Positions 34,504 to 41,943 of a DNA stretch of 64,000 nt are shown piece by piece (position 1 is the first letter of the stretch; the number at the start of each line of letters is the position of its first letter). The notes under the pieces are model-generated. The model saw only the letters and a list, made by a program, of their open reading frames with translations. It ran no database searches and was not told where the DNA came from. The stretch comes from Nucisporomicrobium flavum (GTDB lineage Bacteria; Actinomycetota; Actinomycetes; Mycobacteriales; Micromonosporaceae): the NCBI RefSeq assembly GCF_016464385.1, contig NZ_JADMLH010000006.1:248001-312000 (forward strand), in the 5' to 3' direction. Position numbers and translations under genes: made by a program.

Positions 34504-35189
34504 CGCACTCCCCCCTCGCCGAGGTACTTGTCGAGCGTCAGGTCGGGCGTACGGCGCTGGGCCCGCTCCGGCCTGCTGTCCGGTGCGGGCGGTGCGGAGA
34601 CCTCGATGCGGCCGATGTGGACGCGTACGGTGCGCCCGGCCGGCTCGGCGCGGCGCGTGCGGCCGTCGGGTGCCACCGCGAACGCCGGCGAACCGGGTGT
34701 CGCCGGCGGTGTCACCGGGGCGACCCGGGGTTCGGACGGCGCGACCAGCTGCGGGGCGGGGGCGACGAGCGCCGCGGCCGGGACCGGGATCGATGGCGTC
34801 TCGATGCGCGGCGCGGCGGGCGGCGGAAGCATCGGCGCGTGGACGACGGCTCGTGGCGTCAGCACGGGCGCCGCCGGCTCGCCCGTGGCGGTCGTCGTGG
34901 CCACCGCCGGAGCCGGGCCGGATTCCGGTAGGGGCGCGGCGAAGCGGGTGTTCGGCACCGGCGGCGCCGGCTGGGACGGCCGGCCCGGTGGCGGCGGCGC
35001 GACGGGAGCCGATGGCGGCGCGACGACGGCCGGCGGCGTGGCGGCCGGCCGCTCGACGGAGATCTCCTCCAGGCCGGTGGCCCGGGAGCGCTCGAACAGC
35101 GTCGGCACCCGCGGCCGGGCCCGGGTCACCGTGCCGGGCTCGTCCAGCGGACGCCGGCGGGCGAGCAAGCGGTCGAAGAAGTCAGTCAT
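34500..35189 (-). CDS. proline-rich eCIS-associated protein
   Basis: 229 residues, mostly Pro/Ala/Val-rich disordered sequence (~45-170) between a short helical N-terminus (MTDFFDRLLARRRPLDEPG) and a small structured C-terminus (VRVHIGRIEVSAPP, then LTLDKYLGEGG). Actinobacterial eCIS loci often have such a linker protein with a conserved C-terminal strand and LDxYL motif at this position; the role is unknown. Overlaps the hub-chaperone gene by 8 bp. Confidence 0.7.
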   Translation of the reverse strand: MTDFFDRLLARRRPLDEPGTVTRARPRVPTLFERSRATGLEEISVERPAATPPAVVAPPSAPVAPPPPGRPSQPAPPVPNTRFAAPLPESGPAPAVATTTATGEPAAPVLTPRAVVHAPMLPPPAAPRIETPSIPVPAAALVAPAPQLVAPSEPRVAPVTPPATPGSPAFAVAPDGRTRRAEPAGRTVRVHIGRIEVSAPPAPDSRPERAQRRTPDLTLDKYLGEGGVR

Positions 35190-35907
35190 GTCCGGCCAGC
35201 TCCAGGTAGTAGCGGCGGCGCAGGGGGCTCAGGGCGAAGACCTCCGCCTCGGTCCAGCCGTACGTGCGGGCGAGCAGGTGCACGTCGAGCAGCAGGCCCC
35301 GGGCCCAGGTGTCCAGCTCGGCCCAGAGCACCGCCCCGATGTCCAGCGCGGCCGCGGTCCGGTGGCCACACATCGCGCAGGCGACCGCGAGCGTGATGTC
35401 GGCCCGCGGGTCGGCGGCGGCGCAGGCCTCGGCGACCAACCGGCGCACCTCGGCCGGGAGCTGGTCGGCGCGGGCCGGCCGCTGCCGCCGGGTCGCCTCG
35501 ACGACGCACGCGGCCAGCAGCACCTGCCGGGCCCGGTCGGGCGGTGCGGCGGCCGCGGCGAGCAGGTCGCCGGCGGTCGGCGGGCGGACCAGCACGCTCC
35601 AGTCGCCCGAGGTGACCCGCCGCTCGCCGGCCGGTCCGGCCGGGGCGGGCACCGCGGCCAAGTCGAAGGCGAACTCGAGCTCCTCGTCGCACCCGGCGCA
35701 GGTGGCCCGCAGCGGGACCGCGTCGCCGAACAGCCGGCGGCGCAGCGCGAGCAGGTCGGCGTCACGCTCGCCGACCGGCGTCGCGAGGAGCCGGTCGGCC
35801 GGCTCGCCGGGCCGGGCCAGCGAGTGCAGCACCACGGCCCGCCGGCTCTCGTCGGCGCTCAGGCCGAGCTCCCAGCCGGCCAGCAGCTCCGGAACGCTGG
35901 ACACCAT
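35182..35907 (-). CDS. T4-type baseplate hub assembly chaperone-like protein with zinc ribbon
   Basis: 241 residues. Two CxxC pairs, CAGC (70-73) and CAMC (177-180), flank the central region and could bind one zinc. The layout (short helical start MVSSVPELLAGWELGL, then LLALRRRLFGDAVPLRATC) and the position after sheath and tube match the T4-family hub-chaperone proteins of eCIS loci. It would act during assembly. Start at 35907 gives the usual N-terminus. Family assignment is from memory of typical loci, so moderate. Confidence 0.7.
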   Translation of the reverse strand: MVSSVPELLAGWELGLSADESRRAVVLHSLARPGEPADRLLATPVGERDADLLALRRRLFGDAVPLRATCAGCDEELEFAFDLAAVPAPAGPAGERRVTSGDWSVLVRPPTAGDLLAAAAAPPDRARQVLLAACVVEATRRQRPARADQLPAEVRRLVAEACAAADPRADITLAVACAMCGHRTAAALDIGAVLWAELDTWARGLLLDVHLLARTYGWTEAEVFALSPLRRRYYLELAGHD

Positions 35908-35921
35908 CGCCGGCCCTCCCG

Positions 35922-36443
35922 TCACGGCAGCGCGAGGATCTGCTCCTCGGGCTCCGGGGTCTCGGTGTCGCGCTCCCAGCCCTCGTTCTCCAGCTTCAGC
36001 GTCTGGATGGCGACGGCGTTGGCGTTCGCGTCGAGCTCGCCGACGATCTGGTACTCGCTCACCCAGGCGCGGTAGACCTTGAACGCGACCGCCGGTTGCC
36101 CGGACTCGTTGAGCACCTGGATCACCAGGTCGCGCCGGAAGTCCCGGAGGGAGGACTCGCCGCCGAGGCCCTGACCGATGAGCCACACCTTGTTCGCCCA
36201 GTCGTCGAACTCCGTGTCGTGGGTCAGCCCGCGTTCCAGCGTGATCGCCTCGAACTCGGTGCGCCCGGCCGACTTGCGGATGCCGTTCGCGTCGCCGCCG
36301 AAGCGGTGCTTGACGACCTCGGTGGTCCGCTTCAGCGGGCTGATCTTGCTGATCCCGGCCACCACCCGGCCGTTGAAAAGGACCCGGAACTTGAAGTTCT
36401 TGTACGGGTCGAAGCGATTCGAATTCACCGTGAACTCGGCCAT
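35922..36443 (-). CDS. eCIS inner tube protein (gp19/Hcp type)
   Basis: 173 residues with typical tube-protein sequence: MAEFTVNSNRFDPYKNFKFR, FNGRVVAGISKISPLKRTTE, and the GDANGIRKSAGRTEFEAITL segment that builds inter-ring contacts. Hexameric rings stack into the tube driven into the target. It follows the sheath gene by 11 bp with a GGGGAAA ribosome site. Confidence 0.93.
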   Translation of the reverse strand: MAEFTVNSNRFDPYKNFKFRVLFNGRVVAGISKISPLKRTTEVVKHRFGGDANGIRKSAGRTEFEAITLERGLTHDTEFDDWANKVWLIGQGLGGESSLRDFRRDLVIQVLNESGQPAVAFKVYRAWVSEYQIVGELDANANAVAIQTLKLENEGWERDTETPEPEEQILALP

Positions 36444-36454
36444 GCGGATTTCCC

Positions 36455-38287
36455 CTACACCTCGATCTGACCGGCCATCTGCTCGAGCTTGACGATGACG
36501 AACTCGGCCGGCTTGAGCGGCGCGAATCCGACCAGGATGTTGACGACGCCGCGGTTGATGTCGTCCTGGGTCGTCGTGTCCTTGTCGCATTTCACGAAGT
36601 ACGCGTCGCGGGCCGAGGTGCCCTGGAACGCGCCCTGGTTGAAAAGCGTCCGCAGGAATGCCCCGACGTTGAGCCGGATCTGCGCCCACAGGTTCTCGTC
36701 GTTGGGCTCGAAGACCACCCACTTGGTGCCGCGGTAGAGGCTCTCCTCGATCATCAGCGCGAGCCGGCGCACCGGCAGGTACTTCCACTGCGACCCCTCG
36801 GCGTCGGCGCCGTCCAGGGTGCGGGCGCCCCAGATCACCGGGCCGATGATCGGGAAGGCCCGCAGGCAATTCACCGCGAGCGGGTTGAGCAGGCCGTTCT
36901 CCGGGTCGGTGAGCGGCGTGGACAGCGCCCGTACGCCGGAGAGCACCGCGTCGGTCCCGGCCGGCGCCTTCCACACCCCGCGCGCGCTGTCGGTGGCGGC
37001 CAGCACGCCGGCGACGGCCCCGGACGGCGGGAACTCGCGCAGCTGACCGGCGAGCGGGTCGAACATCCGGATGCGCGGGAAGTACAGGGCCGCGTAGCTG
37101 CTGCGTACCGAGTCGATGTCGGCGAGGCCGGCGCGGGCGGCGTCGAGTGACGTCCAGCCTTTCGGCGGGTCCACGATCAGGACCATCCGCTTGTCCCTGC
37201 ACAGGCCGACGGCCTGGCTCAGCACGCCGATCATGTCGTCGACGGCCAGGTCGGCGACCTCGGGCAGGCACAGCAGGTTGACGTCGTCCACGTCGAGCAG
37301 CGCGTAGATGCCGCTCTTGGCGTCCTGACTGCCGATGAAGTCGGCCGCGGTGGGCGCGGCGCCGTCGCTGCCCCCGGTGAGCGGCGCGGCCGGCGCGTTC
37401 ACCGCGCCGCCCTCGAGCTTGAGGTCGCCGGCGTCCGGCCCGGTGAAGCGGATGACCGCGCCCGGCTCGCCAGCCAGCACCTGCAGCCGTTGCCCGACCG
37501 CGTTGACCCGGGCGCCGGACAGCGCCCGCGAGCCCGGGGCGACCCGGCGTAGCTTGCGCTCGAGGAGCAGGGCCAGCTCGCCGACCCGCGCCGGACGGGA
37601 GCCGTCGTGGGCCGGGTCGTACAGATCGATCTCCCAGTCCTTGCCGCCGCCCTGCACGGAGACCTTGAACTTCTTGCCCGTCACATCGGGCAGCGGATCG
37701 GCGAACGGGTCCGAGACCGTCCCCGACGCCGCCGGTACGCCGGCCGCGTCGTCCGCGACGTCGAGCCGGACCAGCGCGGAGGACGGGTTGACCACCTTCT
37801 CCGCGAACCGGGGGCTGTCCTTGTCCAGGGAGAGGCCGGTGAACGTCTCGCCGGGGCCGCCGCCGGGCGCGGAGATCCGCAGCCCGAACGTGTCGTCCGG
37901 GGACGCCGCGTCGGGGTCGACGGACACCTGGATGCCCCGGCCGAACTCGCCGGGCTCCCGGGCCGACACGGTCAGCAGGGGCCCGCCACCGCCGGAGAGC
38001 GGCGCACCGGCCGGTGACCCGCCGCTGACCAGGCGCACCACGATGGCGGTACTGCCGCCGTTGAGGAAGAACTGCTGGACGCTGTAACTCAGCACGCTGC
38101 CGGCCGACAGACCGCCGAAACGGCGCTCGTAGTCGGCGAAGCTGGTCAGCGTCACGGGTTCGCCGAGCGGGCCCCGCGGGGTGAACCCGGCGAACGCCGT
38201 CACCGACGTCGAGACGGCGGTGATGGTCCGCACGGCACTGGGCGATTCTTCGATGTAGACGCCGGGATAGGTCGGAGTGACGGGCAT
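36455..38287 (-). CDS. eCIS contractile sheath protein
   Basis: 610 residues. The N-terminus PVTPTYPGVYIEESPSAVRT and following TAFAGFTPRGP, and the C-terminus (RGVVNILVGFAPLKPAEFVI), are hallmark regions of contractile-tail sheath proteins; these ends form the interlocking arms. The middle (~100-330) is a variable surface domain. Start set by a GGAGG site six bases before the ATG. Only one sheath gene is present, unlike Afp/PVC which have three, as in many actinobacterial loci. First structural gene of the run. Confidence 0.95.
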   Translation of the reverse strand: MPVTPTYPGVYIEESPSAVRTITAVSTSVTAFAGFTPRGPLGEPVTLTSFADYERRFGGLSAGSVLSYSVQQFFLNGGSTAIVVRLVSGGSPAGAPLSGGGGPLLTVSAREPGEFGRGIQVSVDPDAASPDDTFGLRISAPGGGPGETFTGLSLDKDSPRFAEKVVNPSSALVRLDVADDAAGVPAASGTVSDPFADPLPDVTGKKFKVSVQGGGKDWEIDLYDPAHDGSRPARVGELALLLERKLRRVAPGSRALSGARVNAVGQRLQVLAGEPGAVIRFTGPDAGDLKLEGGAVNAPAAPLTGGSDGAAPTAADFIGSQDAKSGIYALLDVDDVNLLCLPEVADLAVDDMIGVLSQAVGLCRDKRMVLIVDPPKGWTSLDAARAGLADIDSVRSSYAALYFPRIRMFDPLAGQLREFPPSGAVAGVLAATDSARGVWKAPAGTDAVLSGVRALSTPLTDPENGLLNPLAVNCLRAFPIIGPVIWGARTLDGADAEGSQWKYLPVRRLALMIEESLYRGTKWVVFEPNDENLWAQIRLNVGAFLRTLFNQGAFQGTSARDAYFVKCDKDTTTQDDINRGVVNILVGFAPLKPAEFVIVKLEQMAGQIEV

Positions 38288-38488
38288 GCCGCCTCCATTC
38301 TTTTCGCCGAAACGAAGGCCCGCAGCCGAAAAGGCGAGCGCCTCGTGAACGGGTGCGGCACAGCAACCAATTGCGGCAGGATCACGTCCGCACAGAAGGG
38401 GTGGCGAACACCTGCGGCCGAAAAGTCTGACGGCGGGGAACAGATCCCTCCGTCGAGCTTCCAAGGCTCCCGAAATGATCGCGCAGTG
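38288..38488 (-). promoter_or_regulatory. 201-bp gap upstream of the sheath gene
   Basis: The only gap over 60 bp in the minus-strand run from 47461 to 11399, so a structural-operon promoter is likely here. A minus-strand TTGACA (plus TGTCAA at 38487-38492) overlaps the stop of the M20 gene, but no good -10 follows at 16-19 bp. Nothing else was recognised. Confidence 0.3.
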
Positions 38489-39934
38489 TCAACGCCGCAT
38501 CACGGTCGGAAATCGGACTGTACTCAATAGAGGGTCACTCGACACCGCGGAGGCATCGATTCTCACCGCTCCGCGCTCCGGCAGCAGATTCCCCATCCGG
38601 GTCAGAAAAGCGGCGATCGTGACGACCCCGCGGCCGAGGGTAGGCAGGTGGGCGCTCTCATCGGGCCCGTGCGCCCGGTCCCCCGGAAGGGCGAACCCGA
38701 GCAGTGCTGTCCCGATGCCGAGCTTGTCCCGCAGGAGGGAGACGGCCGGGATGGTGCCGCCGGAGCGCAGCAGCAGTGGCGGTACGCCGAAGCCGCATCG
38801 GTAGGCGGCGACGCCGGCGGTCACGGCCTCCGATCGCCGGTCGAGCTGTACCGGTGAGGCGGCATGGACCAGGCGGAGCTCGCAACGGACGGTCGGTGGC
38901 GTGCGGCGAGCCAGGTGGCGGGCCACGGCGGCGGCCGTCCACGCCGGATCCTGGCCCGCACCGAGCCGCATCCCGATCCTCGCCGTGGCGTACGCCGGGA
39001 TGATGCTCTTGGATCCGGGGCCCTGGTGCCCCGCGGTCAGGCCGTTCACGGTGAGCGCGGGCCACACGGTTGTGCGTTCGTAGAGGGTCGTGCCGGGGAC
39101 CCCCCAGCCGCGCCGCACACCGGCGTCGCGCAGGAGGGTGCGGTCGTCGGGGCCGGAACGGCGCATCCGGGCCCGTTCCGCCGGGTCCGGCCGCCGTACG
39201 CCGCGATAGAAGCCCGGAACCCGGACCCGGCCGTCGTCGTCGTGCAGGGATGCGATCAGGTCGCACAGCACCTGTGCCGGGTTGTGCACCGCGCCGCCGT
39301 ACGCGCCGGCATGCAGATCGTGGGCCGGGCCCCGTATCCGAAGCTCCAACGCGACCGAGCCGCGCAGCGAGTACGTGAGCGCCGGCCGTCCGGGACCCCG
39401 CATCCGGGTATCGGAGGCGACCGCGACGTCGGCGGCGAACTCGGCCCGGTACCGCTCCAGCACGCCGGGCAGGCTCGGACTGCCGATCTCCTCCTCCCCC
39501 TCGTAGAGGCACACCACGTTGACCGGCAGCCGGCCGTGCCGGCGCAACAGGTCCTCGATCGCGGCGACGTGGGTCAGGAGCTGTCCCTTGTCGTCGCTCG
39601 TGCCCCGGCCGTACAGCCGATCGCCGCGCAGGGTGGGCACGAACGGCGGCGACCGCCAGACCGTGCCGGGACCCGCGGGTTGTACGTCGTAGTGCCCGTA
39701 GAGCAGCACCGTGGGACGGCCGCGGGCGTGGCGCCACGAGCCCACCACGACGGGATGGCACGGGGTCGCGAGCAACCGCACGTACTCGAGGCCGGCGCGG
39801 CGCAACCGGGCCGCCAGCCAGCGGGCTGCCGCGCGGATGTCGGCGGCATGGCCGGGCTCCCCGCTCACACTCGGGACGGCCGCGAAGGCCCGCAGATCCC
39901 GGACGAAGCCGGCCGCCGGGAGCGCCGGGCTCAC
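38489..39934 (-). CDS. M20-family metallopeptidase (dipeptidase-like)
   Basis: 481 residues with the di-zinc M20 motifs: GHYDVQPAGP, YGRGTSDDKGQ, EGEEEIGSPSLPG, and the dimerisation-domain GPAHDLHAGAYGG. No signal peptide is seen, so it probably acts in the cytoplasm on small peptides or amides. The GTG at 39934 overlaps the stop of the DUF2272 gene (GTGA), tying it to the accessory module upstream of the eCIS genes; an unrelated function in the same transcript is possible. Confidence 0.88.
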   Translation of the reverse strand: MSPALPAAGFVRDLRAFAAVPSVSGEPGHAADIRAAARWLAARLRRAGLEYVRLLATPCHPVVVGSWRHARGRPTVLLYGHYDVQPAGPGTVWRSPPFVPTLRGDRLYGRGTSDDKGQLLTHVAAIEDLLRRHGRLPVNVVCLYEGEEEIGSPSLPGVLERYRAEFAADVAVASDTRMRGPGRPALTYSLRGSVALELRIRGPAHDLHAGAYGGAVHNPAQVLCDLIASLHDDDGRVRVPGFYRGVRRPDPAERARMRRSGPDDRTLLRDAGVRRGWGVPGTTLYERTTVWPALTVNGLTAGHQGPGSKSIIPAYATARIGMRLGAGQDPAWTAAAVARHLARRTPPTVRCELRLVHAASPVQLDRRSEAVTAGVAAYRCGFGVPPLLLRSGGTIPAVSLLRDKLGIGTALLGFALPGDRAHGPDESAHLPTLGRGVVTIAAFLTRMGNLLPERGAVRIDASAVSSDPLLSTVRFPTVMRR

Positions 39935-40809
39935 GGGCCGATGCGGACGACGGCGAGCCACCCACGCCCGCTGCCGCTCAGCGGCAGCAGCCGGCCGCCG
40001 CTGAGCCGGTGCCGCTCCCACCCGACCGTGCCGGCGCCCTTGTTGCCGCCCACCACGTCGATCTCGTCAGTCCCCACGCGCACGACAACGTCGCAGTGCA
40101 GCGGATGCGCCGCGGGCGGTACGGACATCGCGGCCAGTGCGGCGTACGACAGCGGCCGGCCGCTGCGCCAGTTGCACACCAGGTCCCCGGCCCGGGGTGT
40201 CACCTGGGTGACCGGGAAGGCCTGGATCGGGCGGTCCGGGCGGTGGACGGCGTTGCGGATCGCGTCGTGGACGTAGACCAGGTGCGCCCGCGAGTAGCGG
40301 AACGCGCTGCCGGCACCGGCCGCGCGGAGCACGTACGAGATGAACGCGGCACTCCACGCGGTCTGCCACACCGCCACGCCGGTGAGGGCGGTCCCGGGCG
40401 TCGCCCGCCAGTATCCGGCCAGCCGGGACTGCGCGGCCGGCTCCCACTCCATCCGGGTGCCGTGGCCCCACCACGCGCGCTCGTCGAAGGCGATCCGGCG
40501 GGCGTCGGCCCGCACGGTCGCCCACAGCAGGGGCCGGACGACACCGCGCCGGATCCTCACCCATTCGTCGCGGAGCCGCGCGAACCCCGGCTCGCCACCC
40601 ATCAACCGGCGGCCCCGGCGTTCCGGGTGCCGGCCGGAGAAGACGAGATCGGTGAGCCGGTTCTCGTCACGCACCCCGGACGCCACCGACCGGGCGACGC
40701 GGGCCGCCTCGTCCGTGGCGGGCACGGCGCGCAGCAGCGGATCCATGGTTGCCGACGAGGATGTTCCGGACGCCGGGCCGAACCAGGTCTGCAGGAGCGA
40801 CGAGAGCAT
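39931..40809 (-). CDS. DUF2272-type protein, candidate cell-wall hydrolase
   Basis: 292 residues. The C-terminal half has the DUF2272 signature WQTAWSAAFISYVLRAAG, SRAHLVYVHDAIRN, PRAGDLVCNWRSG and CDVVVRVGTDEIDVVGGN. DUF2272 is related to the NlpC/P60-CHAP fold; the residue aligned with catalytic Cys is Ser, which is usual for this family, so activity is unproved. The N-terminal ~80 residues are unassigned. No signal peptide. In this locus it could open peptidoglycan for the particle or be cargo. Confidence 0.75.
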   Translation of the reverse strand: MLSSLLQTWFGPASGTSSSATMDPLLRAVPATDEAARVARSVASGVRDENRLTDLVFSGRHPERRGRRLMGGEPGFARLRDEWVRIRRGVVRPLLWATVRADARRIAFDERAWWGHGTRMEWEPAAQSRLAGYWRATPGTALTGVAVWQTAWSAAFISYVLRAAGAGSAFRYSRAHLVYVHDAIRNAVHRPDRPIQAFPVTQVTPRAGDLVCNWRSGRPLSYAALAAMSVPPAAHPLHCDVVVRVGTDEIDVVGGNKGAGTVGWERHRLSGGRLLPLSGSGRGWLAVVRIGP

Positions 40810-40821
40810 GACCTGCTCCCC

Positions 40822-41943
40822 CTACTCCGCAGCCGTACGCCGGGTGTGCGCCTGGGACCGGCGGGGATCCCACGGCAGCGCGGCGGGCCGGCGCTGCCGG
40901 GCGCCGGTCAGTCCCAGTGCCTCCGCACTGGTCACCCACTCCTCGGCGTACTCGGCCACCCGCAGCAGCAACGCCTCGAACTGGGCGCGGTTGCTCTGCA
41001 GCACGTACGGCTCGGCGACCCACCGCAGCAACTCCCGGCCGGACACGGCGAGCCGCTGCCGGAGCGAGGTGGACAGCGGTTCCCGGAAGTACCGGGTCAG
41101 CACCTCCTCGACCACGTCCCAGGCGTTGTCCGCGCCGAACTGTTCGCGGATGTCCGCGGCGCCGAGCAGCGTCATCGCCTCCTCGAGCAGGGCCATGACC
41201 TCCACGCGCAGCACGTTGATGTGGCCGTACGAGGCGAACTTGAGGTTGTTGCGCAGGTCCAGGCCGGACCGGCGGACAACCGCGATACTGCCGAAGCTCG
41301 GGTCGTACGCGCGCTCGCGGATGACGTCGGAGACCCGCTTGTCGCGCCAGAACGCCGCCACCTCGGCGGCGAACGCCGTGAAGTGGGGATGGAAGTCGCG
41401 GTTCGGCCGCCCGCCCGCCGGTGCGGGCACCGTGCCGTAGCCGAAGGCCCGCTGGTACGCGGCGGCACGGTCCTGGCGGGTGTACCGCAGGACCCGTCGC
41501 CGGTCGAAGCGGTAGAGGGCGTACGCGCCCGGGCCGTCCGACAGGCGCAGCGTGCCGGCCCGGAACAGTTCCTCCAGCTTGCGGACGACCCGGAAGACAC
41601 CGAGCCGTTCGTGCTGGTAGATGTAGTACAGGTCGGCGATGGCCAGGATCCGCTCCGAGGCCACCGACTCGTCGTACTCCTCGACCTTGCCGGGCAGGCG
41701 CGTGTCGGCCAGGTCGGCCGCCGCCGCATCGCCCAGCCCGACGAGGGCGGCCAGCCCGTTGTCCTTGGGCGGGCCGCCGTTGCCGCCGGCGCCGAGCAGG
41801 TCGACGAGCCGTCGATCGATGTCGTCCGCCAGACCCGGCTCACCGCTCAGCCGGCTGCCGAGCAGATCGACCAGCCGTTGGCGCAATTCCGCGGCCTGGT
41901 CCTGGAGCCGCTGGCTGTCCCGCACGGTGGCCATGTCACTCAT
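40822..41943 (-). CDS. unrecognised mainly helical protein of the accessory module
   Basis: 373 residues, no family recognised. The sequence reads as a globular helical protein (ERILAIADLYYIYQHERLGV; VFRVVRKLEELFRAGTLRLS; FTAFAAEVAAFWRDKRVSDV; LRVEVMALLEEAMTLLGAAD). Overlaps the TIG-repeat gene by 8 bp and is followed after 12 bp by the DUF2272 gene. No signal peptide, membrane helix or catalytic motif was seen. Confidence 0.7.
   Translation of the reverse strand: MSDMATVRDSQRLQDQAAELRQRLVDLLGSRLSGEPGLADDIDRRLVDLLGAGGNGGPPKDNGLAALVGLGDAAAADLADTRLPGKVEEYDESVASERILAIADLYYIYQHERLGVFRVVRKLEELFRAGTLRLSDGPGAYALYRFDRRRVLRYTRQDRAAAYQRAFGYGTVPAPAGGRPNRDFHPHFTAFAAEVAAFWRDKRVSDVIRERAYDPSFGSIAVVRRSGLDLRNNLKFASYGHINVLRVEVMALLEEAMTLLGAADIREQFGADNAWDVVEEVLTRYFREPLSTSLRQRLAVSGRELLRWVAEPYVLQSNRAQFEALLLRVAEYAEEWVTSAEALGLTGARQRRPAALPWDPRRSQAHTRRTAAE

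Noticed and set aside
31465..36075. 1536-codon plus-strand frame opposite the ATPase, Pvc16-type and chaperone genes
   Set aside because: Spans several real minus-strand genes; no recognisable sequence.
11399..38287. Intact prophage
   Set aside because: No capsid, terminase, portal, integrase or lysis genes; AAA+, Pvc16, DUF4157 and CIS-tube genes are eCIS markers.
11399..38287. Type VI secretion system
   Set aside because: No TssJLM membrane complex, ClpV or TssBC pair; a single long sheath protein and Pvc-type genes fit eCIS.
38487..38492. Minus-strand TTGACA as a firm sheath promoter
   Set aside because: No -10 hexamer at 16-19 bp; kept only as a note.
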